Assembly: GCA_003339415.1 (NCBI GenBank)
Contig: PDHQ01000123.1
Coordinates: 1 to 64,000 of the forward strand
Reading direction: 5' to 3'
Length of the DNA stretch: 64,000 nucleotides
Source of the DNA: Ophiocordyceps camponoti-saundersi (nom. inval.)
Lineage: Eukaryota > Ascomycota > Sordariomycetes > Hypocreales > Ophiocordycipitaceae
Shown here: positions 25,334 to 37,779 of the stretch, in pieces
How positions within the stretch are numbered: position 1 is the stretch's first letter
Layout: each line of letters begins with the position of its first letter
Translations under genes and position numbers: made by a program
The notes under the pieces: model-generated
The model's input: only the letters and a program-made list of their open reading frames with translations
Told to the model about the DNA's origin: nothing
Database searches by the model: none

Positions 25334-28300
25334 AGGAAAGAAAATCTAAAAAGGGGTAAGGTAAAGTAGTAAAATAGCTATTTTATTATATATTAGTAAT
25401 TAGAAAAGGGGGGGCTATATCTTTTTCTTTTCTACCTCCTTTTTCCTTTTTTTTTTCTTTTTTTTATTATTTTTTAAAAAAGGTATATTTCTAACCCCCT
25501 CCCTTAACTTTTTTTTTTAACTTTTATAATAGAGGGAAAGTAAAGAGGTTATATAGCTATATTAATAAAATAATAGCGATAAATATATTTAAGATTATTT
25601 ATAGTAAGCTTTATAACCTCCTTTATATTATATATATAGCTTAATTAGCTAATTATAAAATTTTATATTAAAAATAATAAGGTAAGTAATATTATATAAT
25701 ATTAGCTATATATAAAGCTAATAAAATATATAAGCTTACGATTAGCTAATTATTATAATTATATTAAAGCTTAGTATAAATATTAGAAAGTAAGTAATAT
25801 TAAAAGTTAGGCTAAAATTAGAGCTTAGAGTATTAACTAAATTATAAATATATTTAAAGAAATTATATATTATTATAATAAAAGTAACGTAATATATTAG
25901 CAGAAGAGGATAGCTAAATAGCTTATTAGTAAATATAAAGCGGGGTAGATTAGAGTAAAGCGAAATTTCGGATATAGCTAATAATAAATAATAAGAGAGA
26001 ATTTAAGTTAATTTATATAATATATAAAAGTAAAATAAAATATTAAAGCTTTAACTTAATATAATAATAATAATAGTATAAGTAAGCGCTTTAATAAAAT
26101 TAGCTATTTTAATAGCCGCTTTTAATATTACTCTTATTATAATAATTATTAATACTCCTTCCTAGGAGTCCTATATACTAATATTAGCTTACTTTAGAAT
26201 ATTAAGTAAATAGATAACTATCGGTATAAGCGGAGCGGGAGGCAGAGAGGGGGGCGGAGCGACGATAATAATAGCGGCGGTAATAGATATAGTAATTAAA
26301 CTATAAGCGGAGTAAGTAATAATAATAGATATAAAGGAGGAAGCGGAGGTAATAGCGAAGGGCGCGGTAGCGAAGGTACTAGCTTAGTTAATAATAGTTA
26401 TAATAATAATAATAAAGTCTATAGCGGAGGTAAGGGAAATAATATTTATAATAATAATAATAATTATTATTATTATTATTACCGCTTAAAAAAACTATAT
26501 TATAAAATTCTTATAAGAGTTTTAGTTAAAAATATAAGTAAAAGTATAAAATTTCTAATTTTTTATATATAATATAATATATAATATTAATTAGGTTTAA
26601 AATAACCTTAATTAGGCGGTAGTAAATTATATCGAAGTTAACTAATTTAAATATATTCCGGAGAATATTTTTAAGCTTTAATATACTTTTAACTTAAATT
26701 ACCTAAAAGCGGAGCAGAAGCTAGTATTAAAAAAGGAGTTAGAGGCGGAGAAAGATAAGGCGGTAGCTTAAATATTAATTATTATTATATTAATATTAGA
26801 AAATAAATTAGATTAGGTAATAGTTAAAAATAATAAGGAGGGGGCGGGCGGAGTTAAGGGGGGGGGCGGAGCGGAGAAGGAGGTAAGTAAAGCGGAGGTA
26901 GTAAAAGGTATAAAGAAGGAGGGCGGGGGAGTAATAAAGCCGAAGCTTAAGCCGGACCTTATTCGAATATTAAAGCTTTCTTTTACGAAATCTATATTAG
27001 TAGCGTTAAAGCGCGTAATAAAGAGTAATAATAATAGCTTAAAAAATAAGCTTATAAGCGTTAAAAGTATTATCGGGCGTAAAAGATAAGGCGGAGGGCG
27101 AGGTAAGAAAAAGGGTAAAAAGGCTAAGTAAGCTAAGCGGGGCTAAGTAAAGCGGGGGGCGGAGGTAAAAATAAAATATAAAGTAAATAAATAATAGTAG
27201 TTATATAGTAAAAATATTAAAAATTATCCCTTACGCTTAAACTTTACGCTTAAGTATTTTAATATACTTAAATATTATAAAATAATAAAAAGAGGTTAAA
27301 TTAGCGGAGGCGTTATAAGTAAATAAATTATAAGGCGAGAGGGCTTATAATAGCCTTATAATTAAAAGCTTTATTAAAGTCCTTATAATTTCGAATTAAA
27401 CTTATAGGAAATATAAGTAAAAGCGTTCTTTTATAAGTAGTAAGCTTATATTATAAAGCGAGGTAAGTTATTATTTTATCTTCCCCGCTATTATAAAAAT
27501 AATAAAAAGTTAAAATTATAAGAATATTATAAGTATAAAGAAACTTATTAAGGCTAATTTTACTATTACGAAGCTAAGTTAAGGTATTATTAAAAAATTT
27601 CGGAAAACTTTAATAGATTTATAAAGCGTTACTAAGTTTTAATTAGGGCGGTTTATTAGTAAGGTATTTAGAGGACTAGCTATACTTTCGGAGCTTTCTC
27701 TCCTTAAAGTTTTAGCGAAGCTATTACTCTTCGTAGAGGCGGGCTTTTAAAATTTTAAAAGACTAAGAGGAGATATCTAAAATCTATACTTAAGTAATAA
27801 AAAAAAATTAAAGGGATTTAAGGGGGATATAAGTAAGGCGGGGCTAACTTTTATATTATTAGCGGAGGTATATAAAAATTCTCTTTAAAATAGAGTAGAT
27901 ATAAGCTATAAGTTTTTTAATATAAAAAAGTTAATAGCTATAGGCAGCGCGGTAAGATAAGTAAATATTAATAAAAAGGATAAAAAACTTAAACTTAATA
28001 TAGTAGGAAAAGGTAGCTTAGTATACTCCGGAGATAATACGGAGGTATTTAAATTAAGTTATAGCTAGCTATTAGAGAACGGGGCTTTTAAGTTTACTGC
28101 TTAATAAAGTTAAAGCGGAGTAAACTATAATATTAAAAGCGATAATAAACCTTATAACTTTAATATAAATTTCCCTTATTTAAAAAAGTAAAAAGCTTTA
28201 AGTAAACGATATAAGTTTAGTTAAGGCTAGCTATTAGTAATTAAGCTTTTTTATAAAATAGTAAAAGTAAGGTTTTTATTAAAGCTTATAGTAAATTTAA

Positions 28301-30979
28301 ACCTTAAGTATATATACCTCTTATATAAGTTAAATAATAATCCTATTAAGGACTAGCGGAGTTATATTAGTAAAGTAAGCCTTTATAAAATAAAGAAGCT
28401 TATTTTTAAGTAGCTAGAAAGTTATTTTATACTCTATTACCTAATCTTAGTAAATACCTTAGGCTTATTTAAGCTAATAGCGGACTTAAGCGGAGGTACG
28501 CCTAATATTAAGGATATTAATATTATCCGTAAATTTAATAATAAGTATATTAATTACTTATTCTAAGCGTTTATAAAAAGATAAGATATATAAGATAAAT
28601 AGTACTAGAGAGAGTAAAAAGCCCTAAAAGACTTTAGTAAAAATAGGAAAAAAGTCTAATAGTTTACTATTAACTTTTAAGCGGGAAATATAGTTAGAAA
28701 AGTAAAAGTAAAGGAAAGCTATAATTTATCTAAGGAAGCTAAAAAAGTTAAGGATTTCTATTAGCTTAGAGTACGAGATATAGTTAAAAGCGCCTATTAT
28801 ATTTAATATTAGGAGGGAAGCGGAGCTTTAAAAACTCTAAGCAGTATAAATAAACTTTATTAAAAAAAGTAAAATACTATTAGTAAATTAATTAAGATAG
28901 TTACTTATCTAATTTTATAGTAAGACTCCCGTAAACTCTGCTATATAAGATATCTTTTTTATAATTACGGTTTTAAAAATCTTACTTATAATATTAAGGA
29001 GGGAGATAAGATAGTAGCTACCTAAAGTTTAATAAACCTCCGAGCTTTTACCCGCTTTTTAGAAAATTATAATATTAAAAGTCTAATATTAAGTAAGGAA
29101 ATATCCGTAAGTAATATATTCTTAGAAAAGCTTTATTAAGATTATTATAAGGGGTTAATTATAATTTTTTAGGAAGCTAATAAGGATATTATTAAGCTTA
29201 GCAGATTTCTATAATATAATACTAAAAAAGGCAAAGCGGATTTTATTTTCGGTAACTTAGGAGGGAATATTTATTAAGGGGAAGGGGTTAGGAATAAGGA
29301 GGTATAAGGTATTCTTTAAGGGATAAGGAAAAAATTTATAAGCTAGGAGCTTTAACTTTTCGGAGAAAGATAATTAGAGGGCGGAGTTTATATTTTATTA
29401 AAAAAGAGGAGTATATATAAGCTCCGGAGAAGCCTAGCTACGAAGTTTTACTTGCTAAGCTATAAACTATATAATATTAAAGTTACTACTTATAAAAGCG
29501 AGAAATTATTTTTAGTTATCTTTTTTTACTTTCCTAATAGATAATTTTTATTATATTATAATATTTTAGTACGCTTATTAATAATCGGAGTTTAGCTATA
29601 CTTACTAATATTACTTAGTATATTTTATATTTAAAATTATAAAGGTAATTTTTAAAATTTATTATAAATATAAGTAAAAATTATATTGCTAAGGTAATTT
29701 CGAAATTATTAAGTTAGCTATAATATTTAATTACTTATATAATTATATTATTAAGTTTTTAATATCCGCTATAAACTCCGCTTAAATAGCGGAAAGTAAA
29801 AGTTAGTTTTTTACTTTTACTTATAAGATATCGGAGTTAAAATATTTCTAATATAATATTAATATAAAGTTTAAAAAAGAAAAAGTTATAAAAAACGTAA
29901 ATTAAAAAATATAGTTAAAGCTAAGAAAATTAAAATTTAAGCTAAAATATATAAGGAAATAGTTAAGCGTATTTTAAATTAAGTTAATAATACTAATCCT
30001 CCGCTTATATACCTCCTAAGTAATCTCGTAAGGAAAAGTAAGGAGTTCGAGGCGGAGTTAGTAAAAAGCGGAGAGAAGCTCCGTAAAGTAAGGGGAGGTG
30101 CGATTATAAAGGTTTTAAGAGAGATAATAGGCGTTAAAATCGCCGAGGATAATTAGCAGAGCGGAGTTAAAAGTAAAGTATAAAGAGGGAGGAGGGGGTA
30201 ATAAGCGTAAGAGAGGTCTAATATATATTCTAAGTAATAAGAAATAAACTATAAGTATTTAAAATTTATTATAAAAAGATACTCTAATAAGGTTAGGCTT
30301 TATTATAAGGTTTTAATTATAAATTTTATATTATTTATATATATAAAGGAGAGCTTTACCTTTACTTTAAATAAGGCGGTAAGGAGTAAGTTTTAGAAAT
30401 AAAGGGTAATTATATATATTAAGTTAAAATTCTTATATAATAATAATATCGTAACTTTCCTTATTAAATAAGGTAAGCTAAATAAGGCGGTTAATTTTTT
30501 ATATATTTTATAATAAAGTTATAATTTTTATAAGAACTAAATACTAAAAATAGTTATCTATAATTACTTTAATAGTATAAGGTTTATAAATATAAACTCC
30601 GCTTAAAATTATTATAAAGCTAGTTATAAGTTATAAAGTTTATTATATAGCTTATAGCTATTATAAGTATTACTAAGTTAAGAGCTTTTTAAGGAGACCT
30701 AAGTAAGTAATATATTATAAAAGGGGCGCTAAGGCGTATCTCTAAAGGATCCGTAATACGCTCGCTTTTTTAAAAAGATAGTAATAAAGCTTTCGCTATT
30801 TTTATAAAATTACCGCTAGGTAAAAGCTAGAGGTTAAGTAGATTACGATAATTAGAAAAGGCGAGGTTTATTAGGGAAGCTAAACTTAGCGTAGCTTTAT
30901 TATTTCTAAGATTTTAAGTAATCTTTTAATTATATAAAGTATATACCTTTATATAAAATATAGTAGCGGGGTCTCTCTC

Positions 30980-32000
30980 CCTTTTATATAAGGTAATTCT
31001 TTTCTCCGCTATTATATAAAGTAGCCGCGTAATATTTATATTAAGGGGGCTCCTAGTAATATTTAGTAATATATTCGAATTAAAAGTATTTATAATATTA
31101 TTTAAAGCGTATAAAGTCTTTATAAAGTTTATAGTAAATTATCTTTATATTTATAATTATTTTATTTAAGTAAAGCTTATTTACGTTTTCTATATTACTT
31201 AAGCTTATAATAAGATAAGTTCGTAAAATATTTTTACTAAAAGTATATTAAGGTTAAAGTATTTTCGCCTAAACTATATTAATTTTATTTACTTTTTTAA
31301 TATTATTAAGTAGCGCGTTACGGTTACGGTTAGCTACTAAGGTTTAAATACCCTTAGTAATAATAATATAAGTTTAGTATATACGCTTAGCCTCCGCTCC
31401 GAAAGCCTAAGCTACTTACTTATCCTTTAAGGCGAGGTCCTTATATTTTAAGTTAAATATAATTATAAGGTTTTCGCTAAAAAGTTAGCGTATAATAATT
31501 ATTATAAAGTAGCTTATAGCTTTATTAACTTTCTAGATAACTTTCTAAGGAGTAGGCGCTAAAACTCCCTTAATTACTAAAATATCCTTTACTAATATAA
31601 GTACCTCCCTCTCCGTTTTTGCCAGAACTAAGTATATAAGGGGCGCTACGGGGGGGGCAAAGTTCGGGGCGGAGCTTATAATTATACTAGCTTAAGTTAA
31701 AACTCTAAGGGCGGAGTCTAACCCCTTACTTATTACCTTATAAAAGGTAGCTTTAACTAATTTTTAAATAGCGCGGGAGATAATAATAAGTAAGCTAAAT
31801 AAGTTTTTAGAGGCTTATTAGCGCTATTAAAGCTTAGTAAACGCTATATTAAGGATACCTTATATAAGGCGAAAATTTTACGCGGAGATTACTCTAGTAA
31901 GTTTTTTATATATAGATTTTAAAATAAAATTCGTTAAGGTTTAAAAAATATTAATAAATAAGTTATTAGAGTTAGTAGCTATATTATATTAACTTTTACC
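30980..32000 (-). pseudogene. LINE D ORF1 relic with CCHC zinc knuckle
   Basis: Reading leftwards from about 32000, the frame gives a basic, Pro/Ala-rich N-terminal part, then a long alpha/beta-like part, then a CX2CX4HX4C knuckle (31056-31097) where Cys codons now read TAT/TAC. This layout is that of Tad/I-clade LINE ORF1 nucleic-acid chaperones. The same frame is readable on the plus strand in the second copy, with its knuckle at 58428-58469. Former Gln and Trp codons are stops throughout. Confidence 0.7.
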
Positions 32001-32228
32001 TATATATAGATATTATCGGGATTAGTTAAGCCCCCGGGTTCCGCTATCGAGTATTATTAGCACTAATAGCGGACTAGGAGGCGGGCCGCCCCGTAACCCC
32101 GCGTTTAGAGCTATTCCCTTAGTAAAGTTAGACTCTAAGAGGCAGAAAGCACTAAATTCTCGTAATATTACGGCGTTAAGAATAAATAAGGACTCTAATT
32201 ATTTAAAGTTATAAAAAAGTTATAGTCC

Positions 32229-34787
32229 CTCCCTTATTAATTAGTAAACCCTTATAGCTAGTAAAAGTTATCTCCTTTTTATAATACTAAGCGTTTTTAT
32301 ATTATAATATTTATAATTTTACTAAGTTATTATAGTTTTTATATTATAATACCCTTAAGGTAGCGTAATTCTTAACCTTAGGGGTATAATAATCCCTTAG
32401 TAATATTCTTTTTCTAGTTTAAGAATTAAAAAAATAAAAAATAAATATAATATAATATATTAAATAAAAAACGTAATACTTAGTAAACTTTTACTAAATT
32501 ATCTACGAAAAATAGATAAGAAAAACTAAAGTAATTATAAAAAGGGAAAGAAAAAAAAAATTTAAAAAAGGGGGGGGGTATTTATACTTAGGAGGTATAT
32601 ACTTTTTATATCTATAAGAGGGGTTAGTATATACTAATATATTACTTATAAAAAGGGTAAGTATATACCTTATTTAGTAAGGTAAATTAGTAACTTAGTA
32701 CCTTACTTATAAATTACCTTATACTTAAGCTCCTTATTCCTTTCCTTTTTTTTTTACTTTTATTATTATTATTATTATCGTTATTATTATTATATATAAG
32801 AAAGTAAATTTAAGTTAATCTTAAGTTAATATTATAATAAGCTTTTACTAACCTTAACTTAAGATTTATTATATATTAAGACCGCCCCCTTATATACTTA
32901 CCGCTTTATATAATTATTAGATTATTATTTTAAATCTTAAGTTTAAGAATAATATTAATAATAATAATACTCTTAAAGCTTTAATTTACTAATAGCGTAA
33001 AAATATATTAATTCTAGCTTTAATTTAAGTTAGCTATAAATTAAGATTAACTTAGTATTTAATATATTCTAAATTTAGCTTTAAACGTATATTACGCGTA
33101 TCCTACTCCTATCTCCTTTATACGCCCCTTATAAGCTCCTTTTATAATATCCGTAATTACTTTTTACTTACGCTTACGAATATTATCGCCTATATTAGCG
33201 GCGATACTTATTACGCTCCGTTAAATATAACTTACTAAGCGTAATCTTTTTATATCCTCGCCGCCGCTTACGCTATTATCTTAAGCGTAGCGTAATATTA
33301 TTTAGCGCGGTAATATTAAAAAAATACCTTTATATTAAAATTATATTAGCTATATAAGTAAGTAAGAGCTAGCTATTAATATTTATTAAGAATAAGTATT
33401 TTAGCTAATAACTACTTATTATTAATATACTAAAAAGGGTATTTAATATAATAATATATATATAGCTTATTAAAACTTAACTTTATATAAACTAATACTA
33501 ACTTAATAAACTATCCTAGCTATTATTACTTTTATATAAGCTTTTACTATATTTATAAGCGATAATATACCTTTATATAAAAATTAGCGTGCTAAAATAA
33601 GTTTAATAATAATCTAATCTTTATTTATATTTAAGTTAATATCTAACTAATATTATTAATATAGTAATATTACTTAGCTAGCCTTATATAATTATTATAC
33701 GTTACGCTTTTTTAAATATCCGCGTTAGAAGTAAGGGGTAGGGACTTTAGTTTTAAGGATCTTACTTTTTTTTTTTCTTATTATTTTTATTTTTTATTAT
33801 TTTTATCTCTTATATATTACTAAATTAACTTAATTATAAGAGATTTCTAATACTAAACTTATAAAAGCTTAGTAAATAATAATTATAAAGTAATTATTAA
33901 AACTAATCTAAAGTTAATAGGATTTCGGGTTAAAATTAAAGTAAGTTCCTAAAAATCCTAAACTAAAAGTAAAAAAAAGAAAAAAAAGATAATATTAACT
34001 TATAGTAAATTATCGCTAAGTATTAAGATATCTAAATTATTAAGTTACTAATTAGATACTAATTAAAATATATTTATATATTATCGAAATAATAATTATA
34101 GTTTCTTAAAAATTAGTATTTTAATAAATATTTACTATTTAAATTATTCTTTTATTTCTAATCTAAACTAAGGTCGAATAATAACGAAGCTAGTATTTTA
34201 GCTTATATTAGTTAACTAAGTTTTAAGTAATAAAAAGTAATTAAGTCCGTAATATAATTTAGCTTTATTATTAATTAATATTAGTTAAGTATCTTTCCTA
34301 AGCTAAATAAGTAGCTAAAATTATATTATAAATTTCTTATAATAAAAATACTAATAAATTAAATTTAGAATATATATATTATATTAACTTAGATAATAAT
34401 ATTTAAGTAACTTATTTAAATTATATAGCGTATAAGAATATTATATTTACTATATAATATACTTTAGCTAATAAAATTATAAAAGATTAAATAATAACTT
34501 TACTTATAACTTATCTTTTTCTTAAAAAGTATAGAAAAGTAAATATATTATATATATATTCCCCCTTTTACTAATTACCTCCTTATCCTCCTCCTATATT
34601 AACTCTATATATTATATTAATATTATATTAGTCTCGGATCGGTATTATCTTAAGTTCGACTTTTCTTTATATATATCCTTAACCTCCTATTTTATTTATA
34701 TAGAGATAGTTATCTTTACGACGCGTGCTACGCGTATTTAACGCGTATTATATTCCTAAGTAGCTAGCGATATATATATTCTAATAA
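32229..34787 (+). repeat. Repeat U, copy 5 continued
   Basis: U resumes after LINE D and runs through poly-G/poly-A runs (about 32550-32578), the ATT tract with one TCG interruption (32759-32793), and the 2.03-kb segment. It ends at TATTCTAAT (34787), the same U coordinate at which copies at 2709 and 14121 end. Here an AAT run follows and another element begins. Confidence 0.83.
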
Positions 34788-35514
34788 TAATAATAATATC
34801 TCTACTAAAAAGCCGCCTTACTACTAATATAACGTTATATTTAAGGGCGGTATTCGCGGCCTGAATAATTTCTTATAAAGTTAGCTATAAGACTTTTATA
34901 TTAATTATAATATTTTTTATAAATATAATAATTTCTTTATTAGATTAGCTTAAGATAAGTTTAATTATTTTATAGCTATTTACTATAATAGAAGCTTATA
35001 TAAGCTAAGCCTAATTAGTATTAAAGCTAATAGTTTATAAGAGTATTTTCTATATAGCTTAAGCGATTATCTTTTCGATTAACTTAATAATCTTAGGTAA
35101 AAATCGGGTTTCGCGTAAGATTAAGGTAATTTTAAATTTTTTACGAAATTTAATTTTAAAAGCTATTATAATATCCTAAGCTTCGGAAAATACTATAGTT
35201 AATATTACTATAGTAAGCTTATAGTACGCTTCCGTTATATTACCGTCGTTAAGGCCCCGTGCTTATACCGCTTCCCCGTTTAACGTAACGCTATTATTAA
35301 ATTGCCCCTAGCCGGATTAGGGGTGCTACGAGGACTAGTTTAGTTCCCGCGCCCCCCTATCTATAACTATAAGCGCGTCGCCCGCTCCTTAGGCCCCGGC
35401 CTTAGCCGCCGCGGGCGCTATTATCTTCTTTTAAGTAATAAATATATAATAGGGAGCGAAATGCTAAGCTACGGGTCCTATCCCGTGTTCGTAAAAGGTT
35501 GCGGATAATTATTA
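34788..35514 (-). mobile_element. LINE-like fragment E with AAT tail
   Basis: About 0.73 kb begins with (AAT)n at 34788-34800 against the end of U. On the minus strand, from about 35440 leftwards, a low-stop reading is Ala/Gly/Pro-rich and then charged and helical, resembling the N-terminal half of a LINE ORF1. The right third (35230-35500) is unusually GC-rich and little damaged for this window. No target duplication was found. The identity is tentative. Confidence 0.4.
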
Positions 35515-37779
35515 ATATTCTCTATTCTTATTATATTTATTCTTAAAACTTAAATCTAAACTTAAATAATAATTTATAATTATATAATTAATTAAAATTA
35601 TAAAAACTTTTTAAATAATAAGTTTAGCTATAAGCTAAAAATATAAGATAATTTAAGCTAACTAATATTCTTAATATTACTTTTAATTAAATTAAGGAAA
35701 CTAATTAAACTATTATTTATTAAAATATTAACTAATTTATAAATACTTTAAAATAAGTTATAGCTTAAAGTAAGGATTATATAAATAAACTTATATAACT
35801 TATTCCCTCTTTTCTTAAAAGTTATATTATAAGATAATATTCGAAAAATTTAAACTTATAAATTAAACTAAAACTTACTTTTTTAAGTTTTAAAATTTAA
35901 GGATAAGTAAAAGCCTTATAAAAAAGGTTTACTATTTAACCTAATATTACCGCTTTTATTATATAAAAATAAAACTTTATACTTTAAAATATACTTATTA
36001 AGAAAGATTTTTAATTATAGATATTAAAAATAAAAAAAACTAGCTTAAGTAGCTTTTTATCTTAAAAGATTTATACTAATAATTATCTTTTCCTAACTTA
36101 ATATTTTTCTCTAAAAAACTTTTTATTAGCTAATTAGGGAAAATACCTTAAATATATAAGTATATAAATAATAATAACTTATTTTAAACTTTTAAATTAA
36201 GCTAATTAAAGGAACTTTAGGTATTTTATAAAATAATATTATTTAATATATAGCTTTAAATAGGTTACTTAAATAAAATTATAAGGTAAATAGTTTTAAG
36301 GAGAAATCCTTATAAACTCTAAACCGCTAACTAGATTATAAACTAAATAACTCTTTTAAAAAGCTAATAAATATTACCCGGAAACTATTTAATAAGAATA
36401 TTAAGTTTAAAGCGAAAATAAAATAGCTTTTTTTTAAGAAAAATAAAGAAAGCTAAAAAGATAATCTTATCCTTATTAATCTTACTTATAAACTTATAAA
36501 ATAAGATTCTAATATTAAAAGAGTTTTAATAATCTGTTTTAAGATATATAATATAATCCTTAATATTTTAAAATATAATCTAGATAATAAAACTAATTTA
36601 TTTAAATTATCTAAAAATAAAAAAAAATAATTAGCTAATAATTTATATTATTTAATTTTAGATTTTAAAAAATATAAAACTAAACTTTTTAATATTATTA
36701 AAAACCTCTTTTTTTAAAACTTTCTTATTATTAAAGCTATTTTATAAATAACTAATTTTTTTTAAAATAAGTTTCCCGTTTTTCCTATATAAAGATTTTT
36801 ATATTTAGTAAAAATAAACTATTTAACGCTATAAAAATATATCTTAATATTAAAATAAATAAATCTTTTATTAGGAAAAACTTACTTAATAAGTTTAATA
36901 ATATTAATTATAATTTAATAATAGTTTAAAGCTTAAATAATATTTAATTAGCCTTAATTTATAATTAAGTTATTTTTATTTTATATATATAGTAAATTTT
37001 ACTTTAGTAAGTTTAAAGCTAATACTTAAGTTATTAAGTATCTCCTTATTAAAGTTTTATTAAGATAAGGATCCTTAATTTTTTATAAAATTAATATTTT
37101 TAACTTTTAATAAAAGTTTTAGATTTAACTTTATAAAAGAATATATATTAAATACTATTTTACTTATAAAAGACTAGCTATTTATAAATATATAATAGCT
37201 ATTTTAATATTAATAATCTCTTTTTTTTAATAAGCACGATTTTAGCACTAATTAAAAATCCTTTTAAAAATTATAACTTTATTTTTTTTCGTAACTCTTA
37301 TTTTTTCTTAAGTTTAAATATTTATAATTATTTTTCTTTAATTATTTTTAACTTAAGTAATAATCTCCTTTAAATTAAAAGAAAAAGTTAATATTATATT
37401 AAATCTTAATAATTAATTCTTTTTTATAATTCCTTAATAAATTATTAAAAAGGACTCTTTAGATAACTTTAATAAATATTTTATACTAAACTCTTTTTTA
37501 AACTAAATAATATTATCTTATAAAACTAATACTAACTTATTACTTATTAATATCTTAGATTTAAGTTAATTATATTAATTAGGTATCTTTAAGATATTTT
37601 TTATCTTAGAAATTAAAAGTAAATATAGCGTTAAAATTTATACTTTAGATTTTTAATTATTTAGAAAAGTAAAAAAACTTTATAATTCCCTTCTAAAACT
37701 TTAAGAAAATATTAAACTAATTAATCTACCCTTAGAATAGTATTTAAAAATCCCCCTTATTAATAATTAATATAAGAAA

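Larger units (their letters stand above)
24979..32228 (-). mobile_element. Tad-like LINE D, near full length (7.25 kb)
   Basis: This non-LTR retrotransposon sits in repeat U between 14-bp duplications (CTCCTTTATTAATT at the left, CTCCCTTATTAATT at the right, one RIP difference). The empty site is at 21889-21905. The left end has a short ATT tail and the shared 3' motif at 25043-25076, so transcription ran leftwards. On the minus strand ORF1 is readable through RIP and includes a CX2CX4HX4C zinc knuckle at 31056-31097. The reverse transcriptase should lie leftwards of it, but I could not pin down its catalytic motif. Length and target duplication suit the Tad1 clade. It is dead through RIP stops. 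Confidence 0.78.

Noticed and set aside
27900..30200. Plus-strand protein-like reading through LINE D, partly similar in style to one through 12300-13300
   Set aside because: The ATT tail, shared 3' motif and the CCHC knuckle put the coding strand on minus. Long antisense readings without TGA are expected because RIP turns TGA into TAA and depletes CA on both strands.
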